A DNA stretch of 64,000 bases, from assembly GCA_037893245.1 (NCBI GenBank), contig JBAIAA010001143.1, positions 241,001 to 305,000 on the forward strand, given 5' to 3'. Shown here one piece after another: positions 23,401-38,400 of this stretch (position 1 is the stretch's first letter; the number at the start of each line of letters is the position of its first letter). Position numbers and translations under genes: made by a program. The notes under the pieces were generated by a model, which worked only from the letters and a program-made list of their open reading frames with translations, had not been told where the DNA came from and searched no databases. The DNA is from Crossaster papposus. Lineage: Eukaryota; Echinodermata; Asteroidea; Velatida; Solasteridae.

Positions 23401-26400
23401 GGAATCAGGCAGGGACTGAAAACCAAATCCACATATTGGTCCAGGCGGGATTAAAAACCGGGTCACAGTGGTGGAAGGCGATGGAAGAACCGCTACGCCA
23501 ACCTGACTGACTACATTTGCTTGGCATTTAAGGAGCTACCTAGAACTAAAAGAAAGCCTGCATGGACTCCAGCCTTTAATCCCAAAGGGAAGAGAAATAG
23601 ACCTTTGCGTTTCAGGTTTATCCTAGGGTGTTATTTGTTATGTTTAATGCATATAAAATGAACAGTTTTTAATCATGTTTTTTTTCCTAAGCAATGCAGT
23701 AACTGCCTTCGTTCTAACCCCAGCTTACACTCTACTACTGGGTCTAGACTGACGTTGAATCTGACTTTATATTTGCTCTACCCATTTTGGGGTCAGTGCT
23801 GACCGGACACTTTTCCGAGCCACAAATGACATTGTCTAGGTCATTGTCACTAAGAACGGTGCCATTCTTTAGAAAGTTGAGTAATACAAAATCGCTTATT
23901 GTGGAGGCTGTTCTTTTTCGAATCCCATAGTTTTACCAACTGAAATATCTCTGTACAATTCGGACTGGAACAGCACCTACTCCAACGGAATGCTGTATCT
24001 GATTGCTGGAGTGGAACGTCAATTTACCTGTGAGGTACCGGGGATTGATCCAGCAGCATCTATGACTTGGACCCTGGGAAGTCAGGACATTGCATCGAAT
24101 GTCACTTCAAGTGCCCTAGGGCCCCACGGACTGATGACTAGTAGCAGTACCATCATGGTGTTGCCAACTTGGAGCAACCAGGGAGAGTTACTGCAGTGCC
24201 TTGCTTCCAACAAACCTGGCCACCCGGGGTTAAACGTCAGCGTGGCCCTCGATGTCAAAGGTTAGTCTGAACACGAATCCATGTGTGTAATTGTTTAGCC
24301 AATTTAGTGGAATTCACTTATTTCCCATTGGTCCCAGTTACGAGAGGACAGCGTCAAGACATAAACAGTTTGAGAGGTTTGAGGGATACCCCAGGAGAAT
24401 ATTCTGGGGGAAAACTACCCACAGAATCAGGTAGGGCCTGAAAAGTCAATCCACAGCTGCCCCAGGCTGAGGATTCCAACCCCGGTCACTGCTGTAAAAG
24501 GCGAGGAAAGGACCACTTCGCCACCATTTACGGAACCGTGGTTCATCCAGGATCTAGAGTTGAATCCAGGCTCAATCTCTTTCCTATTCCTTAGATGTTT
24601 GTGTCGTGTGTCGTTTGTCATGTTTCTGGCTCTTATACCGCGAACTGCACACTTATTTTGTTACCGATTTCGTTATCACGTATTCTCTCCTAGTGCCTCC
24701 GCAGCAATCGTCTGTTTCTCTCCAGGACCTTGACGGATTCCCATTAGGAACATCGGTGGATGTCGATGAAGGAACCCTAGAAACGTTCACATGTGTGGTA
24801 AGGGGCACAAGACCAGCAGCAATAATCGGGTGGTTTCTGGACGGTGTCCTCAAGAGCACAGTCAGCCCTGCCGATGAGCGCATTAACGGGCTTGTTAATA
24901 CTACAGGGATCTGGTCACTGACTACAGAAATGAAGCACCACCGACAAGGAGTGACATGCGAGGCGAGGAATGCAGGGTCATCGCGCCCATTCCCGTCAGT
25001 GACTGTTGTCTTAAATGTTAAAGGTATTACCTAAAGACAGGAACCATACTGCCACTGTGTATACCAAACCGTCGCCAAGTCACATCAACCCCCTTAAATC
25101 CTCAATTAAAAACGTGTAGTGTCTGTTTGATGATTTCTTACGCCAAGACGATACACAAACGCGTGTATTCCATAGGTCGATGCGCATGCATAGTTAGAAA
25201 GCCCTCGCTGGTACAACGTTTTATTTCACTCAGGTTACTTCAATATAATTGAAAGAGACATGTTTTATTTGATTTTGTTTTTAAACTCAGTCCTTCCAAA
25301 AGACATTTCCTTGTTCGACTCAAGTGGAAACTACTTGTCTAATGACACTGCGTATCTGATCGAAGGAGTGGATCATCAGTTCACTTGCGTGGTGGCTGAC
25401 ATCAACCCGGGGGCGTCGATCACGTGGACTCTGGCCAATCAGGAGCTGGGAAGTAACAGCAGTGACGTCACGGGTACCAGCGGTTTTCTCACCAGTACCA
25501 GCTACGTGAGAATATCACCAGCATGGGCTGATCATGATGAACAGGAATTGGTGTGCCGTGCTACCAATATGGAAGGTCATTTGGGCATGAGCACAGCTGT
25601 GGTGCTTGACATAAAGGGTATGAAATATTATATAGGCCTATTTAAAATCCTACCTCTTACATTTTCTTGCATCGCGTTGCATTCACACAGTCTTACTTAC
25701 AAATTTGATTGAACAAATTACTAACTGAATGATTTTACTTCGTCCATGATTATACCAACCTATATTTTTATTTTCTTGCCATATAGTGCCACCTCGATCA
25801 TCCTCTATCTCATTGTACAATGCCAGTGGGACCAGTCTGGTGACTACTTTTGTTGTTGAGCAGGGATCGCCGAGCAGTATTCGGTGTGAAGTACAGGATA
25901 CCAGACCAGCAGTGACCATTCAATGGTTCTTGAATGGCATCCTGCAAAGATCAGCTGATCCCCGTTACAGAGGGGAGACTGGATTGGTCAATACGTCAGA
26001 CACGTGGTCATTTACGCCCAGCAGAGCCAATCACGGCCAGGAGGTGAAGTGCGTGGCCAGCACGGCTGAGTCGCACCAACCTTTGCCATCATATACAATT
26101 AACTTTGAGGTCAATGGTGAGTCTAGTGCCCTCGTGTAGTTACAATTTATAGTGGGTGTCGGCCTTAGATATCATATTTTGCTGGAGATTTGAGACAATG
26201 ACACAGAGGCCTTGGGTGAAAGTCCGGAACGAATGTTGCAACCTGACACTGTTTGTTTATATCGCTCTTCATACTGTACTGATAATTAAGTATATCAAGT
26301 TCTCAGAAGAGCGTTGTGTAAAATCTTTATCAAGTCATGTGAATCAGAGAGATTGACAGTCCTCAATAATTGTATAGTAAACCACACTGTCTGTTTATTT

Positions 26401-29400
26401 CTGGATCTACCAGATGTACTCTGGATTGTCGGTAAAATGACAGTGAACGGAAATGTACTGAACCTTGGTATAAGGTAAAACATAACCGGTTCAAGGCCAC
26501 TGTATCTAATTCTTAGGATCATTAAAACACAATGATGGCAAAAGCGGGGAAATGTGTTAGAAGTACAAAGCCACAATTGTCAACATGATTGTTGGTATAG
26601 CAATACACTCTAAAATTGTTTGGGTAAATTTGATGCAGAATTTAAATCTGAATTTATTAGTTGGGTTGGAAGGAGGGGGTATCGTGCACTGGCCCTCGGA
26701 AATTAATTTCTGTCCTACCAACCTCACTGGTTGATCTTCCATAGACAATGAAGATCGTGAGGAAGAGAAGAGGACGAGGACACATTTTACTTTGAAGGTT
26801 TCATTGAAAGCGATGATGACTGATGGATCTGAAAATGGACAATTTTATAAATAATTGTCCGCAAAAGTGCCACTTAATTGATATGAAATTTTGGCTGAGA
26901 TACAGCAAAAACATTTTTTGTTTTGGTACTTTAGAATTTTCGCGTTTACACGCCACCGACACACAAAGTTACTTAGGAAGTCTTCTATAATGATCCTTGA
27001 CCCTCAAAGCATGGGTACATACACCTTCCTTGTGCAATTATGTCAATATATATTGGCTGATATATGTATACAAATGATTTTTTGATAATACTCCTATCCC
27101 ACGGACACATGTGGTCACTTACGGATCAGTTTTATTGTTATTTTTTACCCTCAAACCACGGGTCTTGACACCTTTATTCAGTTAACTGCAATTTTGGCTG
27201 AGATATAGTGAAAAATAATTTTTTTGATAATGGCGGCACTAATTTGCAAACAAATGATACGAGGGACATTTTTTAACATAGCAAATTGTTTTCTACGCAT
27301 TTTTTCTGACCTAGAGACACCAATTAGAAATTGATTTCCGAGGGTGCACGATACCCCCTCCCCACTATAGCTCATTTCATTTATTCGTTCATGCAAAACC
27401 ATGTTACATGAAAATGTCTTTCCCAGTGTACATTTTAAAATACACATACAAGACACACCGACAGCCCGACAGACAGACAGACAGAAAGACGAAACAAAAC
27501 CAAGTCGGGCAAAGTACATATACATGTGAAGAATGGGATTATAAAATTAGGAAAAAAATACACAAAAGTACACATTGGGAACAGGTTAGGCAGGGAATGA
27601 TCGAGGGTTGAGGGAGCTAGGGGCATGGTTCGGAAAGCTTAGGTATAGGGACCACACCTAGGGTAAATTATGGATCTATAAAATAAAAGTATATCCGGTA
27701 ATAGTGAGATATGACATTAAAACAAGGGTAAAAACACAGCACGTGAAGTGGCATAAACTATCTGGTAAAAGTCGAGTTAAAAAATCTGAATAGCCCATGG
27801 TAAAAAAGAGAACATTAAAACCTATTGGTTTTTTAGACCGAGTTGTGGTATTTTTCCAGATGGAAATCCAAATGATATATGGATTCAGAGGGTGAGTTGT
27901 ATCGGGACGAATATATCATAGATTTTGTTGACAAGATGGTACTCTGCAATTTGCTGAATATTTTCAACATCAGAACCAATTATCGTTACAGCTTGTTTGT
28001 CAATACGTCGACATTTTTTCCGATTGCACAATGTGAGTTAGTCCTTGCTCTATGGTTGAACCATGTTTGAACCAAGGTATACAGTACAAAAACAAATCAC
28101 AGTCGGAGTGGTACTCTGATAAAACAGTTTTAAAATCTGACAATCAAGCCGCTGATCGTCTTTTTTCTGGATCCTACATGTAGTTGTATTTTCATTCCAA
28201 TTTAACTTATCATAAAACAGTTCCTAAGTATTTGAACTCGTGGAACAATTTTAACATCAGTAATATTAATTTCAACTGGTATCTTCACTGTTTTTGTTTT
28301 CTCAAAAATCAAAAATCATTTCTTTGGTTTTCTGTACATTCAGAATAAGATAATTTCTATTGCACCACTCAACAAATCCAGCCATTGTATTCCTCTAATC
28401 CACCTCGGAATTATTTCTGATCAGCCCAGATAAGGCCGTGTCATCAGCATATTTTACCATAACACATGTTCTGCTTTCAGGAGGAAAATCACAAGTGTAC
28501 AAGAAAAACAGCAGAAGCAACAAAACACAGCCTTGAGTTACTCCTGTGCTGATGTGGGCAATATCTGACGTTACATTTCCAACTCATTGTGATATTTCTA
28601 ATAAAACAAATCATTAGTCCAAAGTGCAAGATAAGAGTTAACATTCTGCAGTTAATAACTAAATAGATTATATGGTTTAATAGTGTTAAAAGCAGATAAA
28701 AAAAATTAAAATAATGTACGAACAATTTCCACGTTTCTCTAGATGATCATGAATATTATGCAAAAAAGTGATCATGGTATCCACTACCCCACGTTTTGCT
28801 CTGTATGCAAATTGAAAGGGATCCAACATATTGATTGTTTCCACAGACCTGTTCTGGGTTGAAAATTACATTTTGGGTTTGAATGTACTTGAAAATGTCA
28901 CATTTAACCTGGGAAAAGTAGAAATTTTTGACTGGAAAGAGGACTGTGCATATAGGCAAATTACGATTTAGATTCTTGGTCAATCTGGTCTAGGAGCTTT
29001 TGGAATGTACAATGGCAGAATGTTAAGATTGAAGAGGATTGCACATATGCCCGAAGCTCACGTATAATTTAAACGATGCTCTATATTTTCCTCAGGTCCA
29101 CCAGATCTTCCTCGGATTGTTGGAAACGCGACAATGAAGGAAGGCATCGCGATCACTCTGACGTGTTATGCTGACATGGGCTTTCCGGATGACTGGCTGC
29201 TGTACTGGTCGTTCGGAGACACATGCGACATAGCCAACCTCACGACTGTACCGTCCGCTTCGGGGGATCGGTTCCTGTTCACCAGCATCCTTAGCATCAC
29301 ACCGACGAGAGACGACAACAGGAAAATTATCACATGCACCGCACGGAAGGGCTCTTCAACCGTTCATCTTACTACAACATTTGGTCCCATCAATGTGCAC

Positions 29401-32400
29401 TGTGAGTATAAGTTCATCAAAGATAACATGATCGTCAAGCCTTCCGCAAAAGCAAACCACCGTTGGAAATGAGGGCTGTCTTCCCGTTGTACAAACAGGG
29501 TGTCCCGGGAATAAAACCGTATAGCCATATTTCCAGGTACGCCCAGTTCCGAGTACTTTCCAAGTACTTTGTTTACTACCAAATATTGAGCTGTTTGTTG
29601 CGAACAAAGCAAGACAAACATTGACATTAAACAACAAATTAAACCTTGAGACTTGGGATGTTGAAAGATACATTACTTTTTTAATCAAAATTTTGGAACA
29701 CAAGTACTAGGAATGTTCTCGGAAAAGTACTTGTCTTGAAAGTACCCCTTGGGCTGCCCAGTGAAAATTTTCCGTAGATCCGCCACTGTAGTCCACGATT
29801 GCAGGTGTTTACATACTAACAATGACCAAAACAAAAAGGGTGGGTTCCTATTGCCCCATATATGGCTCCATGTGGCTTTTTAGGGATAAAGCTTAGAAGT
29901 AGGATAACATAAAAGCTCAAGTTTGTTTGTATACATTTACCATTTAGTTTGTCCGAGAATGGTAGGCATCGCCAACTGCCCACTCAAAGGCATACCAGAC
30001 AGCGTAGTATCCTTCAACTGCATTTCGGAGAGCAGCAATCCAATAACAAACCTGATCTGGCTGCGAAACGGCAGACGACAGATCAACCCTGCTCAGCCAA
30101 TAACCTCTGACGGAGACTTTGTTGGTCACGTGACCAGGGAGGACTACAGAACAAGTGTGCTAACCAAAGAGGACAATGGGGCATTGTTCACTTGCTGCGT
30201 GGGTAAAACGACAATCTGCCCCGTCGATGTATGTGACAGCTGTTTGCTCAATGTAGAATGTAAGTGAATATAGTAGTGTTCTTGTGTGTGCAATAAAGGA
30301 CAATAGTCTGGGTACACAGTAGACAAACGATTGAGATTCGTGCAAAAGGTCTTCCGAAAAAAAGTAAAAACAAAAGAGAGACAACAAGGGGTATCATATT
30401 GAAGGTGTTTACACACTTGTGTTTTTGTTAGTGATCCTCGCCCCCCCCCCCCCCCCCCCCCTAGAATCGCGCATGTAGGACAGTAGGGGTTAGGGACGGG
30501 TTAGAGATTTTTTTACACAATTAGATGTGTGTTCATGTGAGTTAGTCTTGCATACGCACTGTGGACCTCCGAACAATATAGGTCAACACGATGCGGGAAG
30601 AGGTTACGGTTTGTGGACTTGCCCAGGTCCACAATCCGTTTTTCAGTTTCCGAAGAAGAGCGCTAGAGGAAAAACAGGTTAGGGTTATATATAGAAAAGA
30701 TAGAAGGAACAGCTGAGAGGCCCAGAATCAAAATTTGAGGGTAAATTTGTTTTGGGGAAGCGAGAAAAATTAGTATTTAGTCAACGTTATTTAACTACAC
30801 GAAGACAAAGGAATGTCCACAGTACGTATGTAAGGTAAAGCTGCGTGCTCTGGTACCACATAACGACCGAGGGGCGAGACACAAAGGAGAACAAAGGAAA
30901 CAAAAGCCCCTCGGTCGGCGGTATGAATGGACAAATTCGGTCCTCGATCGACGGTGCAAGCGCAAAGCAATGGGGATTGGGTATAACATAGGAATAAAGG
31001 AAAACACAATATCGAGCCTCGATCGTTATGTGGTTCACGACTATGTGTTCTTGTGTGTGCAATAAAGGACAAAAGTCCTTGGCAAACGATTGAGATTCGT
31101 GCAAAAGGCCTTCCGAAAAAAGCAGAAACAAAAAAGGGACAACAAGAGGTATCATATTAAAGGTGTTTACACACTTTTGTTTTTGTTAGGGGTCTTTGAC
31201 CCCCCGTAGAATCGCGCATGGAGGACATTAGGGGTTCAAGGGATGTGTTAGAGTCTTTTTTTTTTTTTACACAATTGGATGTGTGTTCGTGTGTTCTTCT
31301 AGCCGCTCTAGAAAAAGGTGTATTTTTATCCAGATGAAGCAGTTTTACTATACAACGCCGGTGTAGCATGAATTTCATTGTGGCTGTTTTTTAAATATTT
31401 CTTTCAGGCAAATCAATCATGACACTTGTCAATTCCAACATATCTGTACAAGATCAATTCTTCTGCAACCTAGCTGATGTGATGTCATCACACAGATCCA
31501 GTGCACTGTTCTACACCGCGGAAGACTTTAATTTCAAACTGGGCTTACGTCTAAACCAAGAAACATTCATGGGTCGACACACACGAGGCATACGGAACAC
31601 CATTATATGGCACAGCGTTGGCACACTTTCTTGATGCACACACACTGTGACCGACAGACCAGTGAAGATGTACAATGTCATTGATTATATCGTTTGTCGC
31701 CAGCCGCAAACAGTCCTGCGAGACTTGCGCTCTTACTTTGACACCACCATAGACAGTGACCACCATCTTGTAGTTGCACGTATCGACGTATCAGCGGCTG
31801 GAGTCTGACAACACGGACACGTGCCACTGACCGTTTTGCAGACCCAGAGATACGAGCACAGTATCGCATCAAAGTCAAGTCTGACAGATACATGGTCATC
31901 AGCAACAAGCGCACAAACCAGCTGGAAGCTATATCGGAGGTCATCTGTAGTTTTGCAGTTGATACAATCAGTGTAGTTCCCAATACAACAACATGCAGCT
32001 AAACATCAAGACCTTTTTTGCCCGAATATATTTCTTTTTTCTCTAAAAACAGCGTGAACTCCTCTTTCAGATAGACAATAAACCACCAGGTAAGGCAAAA
32101 CGTGAGCAAAACATTATCCTTTATTCCATGCACAGACGCACGCTTAACAATACATCTGCACGACTAGACGATCTTGCAGCAAAAGTTAAACAACTGCATG
32201 ACGGTGCACAGATGTTCCGTGTGGTACGATTACTCTATCGCAAACCGTACACCTCTCCTGTGGTGTATGATGAACATGAGCGCACCACCAATGACTCAAT
32301 GGAAACTGGCAAAATGTTTTCAGAGTTCTTCGGCGACCAGTTCCGCGGAGATGTTGTAACTGGCATGCCCTTTTTTGAAGGGGAGCGCCGCTGAACCCTA

Positions 32401-35400
32401 TACGGCCTAAAGAGGTGGAGTCATCCATGACAAAAATTAATAACAGCCGCTTGTGCGGCTTCCACTCTATGCCTGCTGATGAGCTGCTCAAAGACGCTGC
32501 TGATGTGCTGGCACAACCTATAGCTGACATCTTTAATCAGGCGTTAGAATAGCAACAACCACTCAGTATTGGCCGCGGTGTCCTCATCCTACTACAGAAA
32601 TCCTGAAAACCTTGAGGTTCTTTGTCCAGCCTCATACCTATCGTCCTACTGAGTGACAGCACTGCGCAAGACACTCTCTCTGTTGGTCCTTAATTGCATC
32701 TATGAGAAGTTGGACACGTTTCTTGCCCCGGGACAGAGCGCCTTCTGTCGAGGTCGTGGAACTGCAGACCTAGTGTTCGGATACCGTTGGCTGCTGTGCT
32801 CCAAGACACAACGATGTAAGCGGAGTGCAGAGATTCTTGGACTTGATATGAGTTGCGCATTTGATACCATCAGAAGAGACCGGTTGATTCTCCAGACGTT
32901 TCTTGACGAGTCGGAATTACGCATCATTCGACTTCTTTTAATATACATATCACTAGAACCCCGCCTGTTTGACACTACAATCGGCACATCTCAGGAAGAC
33001 AGCCTGTCTCCAGTACTGTTCGTGATATACCTAGAAGCAGCTCTCCGTGATATTCGTGAAAAACTGCAGACGCAGAGCATTATAGACCGGGGTTCTCCCT
33101 CTTGATGTAGCATATATGCCGACAACGTAGACTTTGTGAGTATACAAGCAAGAATTTCTTGACACAGTGAAGCTGACCGCACCAGGAATTAGTCTGCTTC
33201 AATGGTTTCTAACTTTGAACCCCACGAAGAGCACACTACAGTGAATCGTTAGATAGACCGTGAAGGAGAGGAGTGTCGTATGACGAAGAAGCTCGGCTCA
33301 CTGTTAGGAGATGAGAAAAATGTTGCCCACCGTAAGCAGCTACCCAATGTAGCATTTCAAAAGATGAAATCGCTTTGGCTACATTGTCACCACGGGAGTG
33401 AGGTACTTAGCCTGCGCATCTACAACGCATTCGTGCTCCCTGTATTTCTCTACAATATTGGTACCTGGGGCCTTACACAAAAAAAGAACGATCAACCCGA
33501 CTCATTCCACCGAAGCCAATTACGGCAAATTATTGGCATACGGTGGCCGCACCGCATCTCCAATAAGGCACTTGATTGTCGCCGCAAGTGTGGTCCCATC
33601 AGCATCAGGACCTTTGAAGCACGCTGGCGAATCTTCGATCATGTCCTGCGACTACCAAGAGACGTACCTGCTAACAAATTCATCAATGAGTACTTCAGCA
33701 TTAAAGCAGGCATGGAAGACACCTTCGTACCACACCAATTGTTGCTCGACAAGGACCTGAAGACAGTGGACAAGCGCCTACACAACACTGCCAATACAAC
33801 ACCGCCAATTTGGAGCAGCTACGGCTTCTGACAAAGGAGGAGTGGAGGGTGCTGACGAGGAAAATCGTCGAAAGTGCAACGACAGAAGCGAAATCCAATC
33901 TCATTGGTAGTATTGCGCATGCCTTTAAGTGGAATTAATGAGGAGAGTGACCGGTCACGTCACGATTTAACCAATAGCAGGAAAAATTTGTCTTATTTAC
34001 ATCGGAGTCTGATTTTCATACGACACTGTGTGGTAAAGTAATATTTGTTTCTGTAATATCGTGCAGATCGGCCGTACTTCTCTCAGCCGACGGTAACCAC
34101 GCCCACTCCAGTGAGGGAGGGAGATCATGTCATCCTGTCCTGCAGCGCAAATGCAAATCCCATGCCCGCTGACTTCATCACGTGGGAGAAGGTCGGGTCT
34201 CTAGACTTGTTCCCCTCCGCCTACAGCGATGGCACCAGCAACCTGACGTTGAGCAGCATTGGAAGGGAGCAGGCTGGGCCGTACAGATGCCGCGGCAACA
34301 ACGGCGTCCCACCCGTGGTGTACTCAAATCCAGTCAACATTGCCGTCTACTGTAAGTCACCATTCTGTCATTTAATTTTAACATTAAAGATTTAACTTCA
34401 GTATATATTTTTCAAACTGTTGTACATGGTGACCCACAAAAACGGACAAACACACCTCCACCACCCAAAGCCAAAACTACCTATACCAATGGATGGAGAA
34501 TCCTTCTAGACAAGCACACCCCCACCACCCAAAGCCAAAACTACATATACCAATGGATGGAGAATCCTTCTAGACAAGCACACCTCCACCATCCAAAGCC
34601 AAAACTACCTATACCAATGGATGGAGAACCCTTCTAGACAAGCACACCTCCACCACCCAAAGCCAAAACTACCTATACCAATGGATGGAGTATCCTTCTA
34701 GACAAGCACACCTCCACCACCCTAAGCCAAAACTACCTATACCAATGGATGGAGTATCTTTCTAGACAAGCACACCTCCACCACCCAAAGCCAAGACTAC
34801 CTATACCAATGGATGGGGAATCCTTCTAGACAAGCACACCTCTTCCACCCAAAGCCAAAACTACCTATACCAATGGATGGAGAATCCTTCTAGAAGTAAA
34901 ATGGGCAGGTAGTTTTAGCCATAGGTCCTAGTTTGTTAAGCGAAGTCAAAGGTCATTTAACACCGAGAAATAACTAAACCGCGCCCGTGGGTTTAACATG
35001 ACATGGTTTAGTTATTTTTTGAACCTCTGGCTGCTCTTCACAAAAAAGGGGCTGGAGCTAAAACTACTAGCCCAAATTGAGATATCTGGTATCATTTTTC
35101 TTCTAGAAAGATTGTCTATCTATTGGTATAGGTAGTTTTAGCATCAAGCTAGTGGACGTATTCTTGTCTGTTAAGGTATGCTTTTCCGTTTTGGGGGGCA
35201 CCCAGTACTGTTCGAATTTGGACATAAACTTTAACTATTCATAAAAATCCCCATCTCCTTATAAAAGCAGAGCCTTGAACAGTGTTTTTAGTAATGTGAT
35301 AGGTTCCAGTAACCTTCATATTACTCATCAGCCGTAAATCACTATTTTAAATACCACTTTTGGATGTCACAAAACAATGAATGGGACACCGAAGCCAGAC

Positions 35401-38400
35401 AAAATGAGCGTAAAGTCGGCAAAATCAAAAATTTAGATATGGGTATTTCTAAATTCTGTGGAAACAGAGCTTTTCAATGGTATATAACACTTGGAGGTTT
35501 GATACTCAATATTTTTTGTATTTTTATTTTTTAGTCTGGAGTCTTAATACAGAGATTATGAGAAAACGGGCATTTCTTGAGAGAAATTGTGTGAACGCGC
35601 GAAGAAAGGCAGTCAAAATTGTCTCAACATTTTAATTTTTTTTATCTGATCCTGAAAAATTGGGAATCGATTGTTTGGGATTTAGTCTTTAAAAAAACCA
35701 TATAATCTCAAAACCGACCACCCCGTCAAATTTTGACTTTGACTGGCCGTACTGAGAAATCACTCCGTGCGACTTTACGCTCATTTTGTGATGACAGGTC
35801 ACATTTAAACCTCTTCCCCAATGTTTTTCCCCGCAAGATGAGGTAAACATCACCAATAAGGTAGACAGCTATGTTGGCTCAGCGGATGGCGAGGGCGCTG
35901 TTCTGCCTTGCACAGCATTGGGCAATCCGCTGCCTTTAATCGTCTGGTACGGCCCGAACAACGAAGTGATCAACGATGACACAGACCCAGGAAGAATCAC
36001 TCAAGCCGTCACAGGCAACGGAGGAGATGATGTATATGGCTGGTCTGTTACGAGCACCATGGAAATCCAAAGAGTGACTGCGGAGGAAGACTATGGTCTC
36101 TACACGTGCTACAGCGGGAATGGTGTCGGACGCGTGGACATGTTGAATATCTATTTGAACGTTAAAGGTATGATATTATTAAAAACCTTCAAGAGAACAG
36201 ATAGAACTAGACTGCACAAAACCAAAACCAATATAAAGGTAGGATACACCATTGGTAATTGCTTAAATTATCAGGAATAGGAAGATTTGGGGGGTTGTAT
36301 TTTCATTTAACTGACCTGTCCAAAGTTTTACAATCATGGATGCCGAAAAAAAAGCAATAAAAACGGCGTTCGTTTTCAACTGGCGTTGGGCAGTTGTCTT
36401 TCGCGATCGCCGTAATATATACAATTTAATTTTTCGGAACAATTGCAGGATAATTAGCGCAGTAATTTTGCTGGATGACTAGAATCATTATGTACTTTCA
36501 AATAAGTAAGATATTTCTTAATAATTTAGTAGTAAAATTGTTCGATATCTCCAAATGGAGTATCCAACCTTTAAAGACAACATTTTCAAAAAGTCCCGGT
36601 GTCGACACGTGTGTCCTTAAGCAAGGCAATTAAACCACTATTGCGTCGTCCTTCGGATGGGACGTAAAGTTGTAGGTCCCGTGTGTTGTATAATTTATAA
36701 TGTGTGTATATATCTTTCCCATTATACCATTATAAAATTGTATAATGCACGTAAAAGAACCCAGAACACTTATCGCTAAGAGAAGGGGTTTGCCCCGGTG
36801 TTCCTGGCTGACACAGCCTCTGTCCATAGGTTTCTTCTGGCTTACGAGCTACTGTGCCTTGAGCACTTTTGAAGGATCCTTGGTTTTATTACCAGAAAAA
36901 TAATAATAATAATAATAATAATACAATTATTAATATGTGTACGGTAGGGGTCTGGTTGCAAAGAATGACCATCCCCGGATATTTGTTAGGAGAAATTAAA
37001 AACAAAGAAAAGAAACTGTCTAACGATTTCTTCAACAAGTTTACATCAAGCTGTTTGAAACATTCCTCATGCTCTCTTTGTGGCATGCGTCTCGCACGCG
37101 CAATTAGTATTACATGTAAACAAATGCTAATATGAAAATTGGCGCGCGTATGTCACGTATAAGATTTGACGCAGAACGTAGTTGCACCGGTGCCGTGTCA
37201 ATTTTAGTAACGTGAAATACTGAACCATTGGTAGTATTACGCTTGCTATGCAAGTGTTTGACCAATAAAATGGCAACAGGTCTAGACTGTGCAAATTTAA
37301 GGCGACACCGGAGAAATGTGTTTACATCCACCCTCGTGACGGGCTTTTGACCAATAGGAATAAATAAACTGACTTCGGTATTTCTGAATTGTATGAATTG
37401 TTTTAGTTTTTCCTTTTTTTTTTAGTGTTGCCATCGCCACCATATGATGTGTCTATAGACGAGGAACGCACCACCGCCAATTCAGTCACCATTACGTGGC
37501 ACCCTGTGAGTGAGGTTGGTGTGCCTCAGTGGTTCTACGTCAACTATCAGGAGCTTGGAAATACAACGGACTTCGAACCCGGTGCAAGAAGCCACAGACT
37601 GCAGGGATCCCACGAGTACACGATTGAGGGTCTGCGTCCTTACGCCGTGTACGAGGTTGAAGTATACGCTGAGAATGCCCACGGAAGGAGTGAGGCTGTT
37701 CAGATAGTTGCCAGGACATCACGTGAGTGCTTATATTGATTCATACAACACAGGAATTCTGAGATTTACAAACGCCTAAATATAGGTTTTACTGGCTATG
37801 TTAAACATGTTTTATTCAAATTCACCAACTATCACATTCAAATTTGACACGCATTCAACAATTTAGTAAGTTATTTACCATTTAATTTCAAAATTGGGTA
37901 CCTCTATTTGAACATTGTCTTGATATGTGCTTGAGTCAAGCACACATATAAGACTACTTAGCATAAATTTACATTGAATGATATAAGATGGATTTGATCC
38001 CCAAATACTGCCCTAGGGCAACAGCTTTAGATGTATTTGATCTGTAACGACAAATATTCTCGACCCGGTGATTAAAAAGAATGACCAAAGGTTGAAATTG
38101 AATGATAAAATCACTCAATTAGTAAAGCATGTAAATGTTTTTCTCTGACGAAATAGAATGTGAGAGGTGAGAGTTTAAAAATAATTGAGAAAACCTATAC
38201 TAGGCAATCAAATAAGATAGATGACGTTCATCACATCATCTTTGTCCATGTTTAGAAACATCTTGATTTTTATCAAAAGCCACAACGAACAGTTATTATA
38301 AAGACCCATAAGAAATCATCCTGAGGCACGCAGAGTTTAACAGGCTCTTGAATTGCTGCCCTCAAACCCTGCGGACATTCACAGCAATCATTAAACAAGT

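Noticed and set aside
31408..33938. Functional RT gene in the D1-E1 intron
   Set aside because: Multiple frameshifts and stops, and YADN in place of the catalytic YADD.
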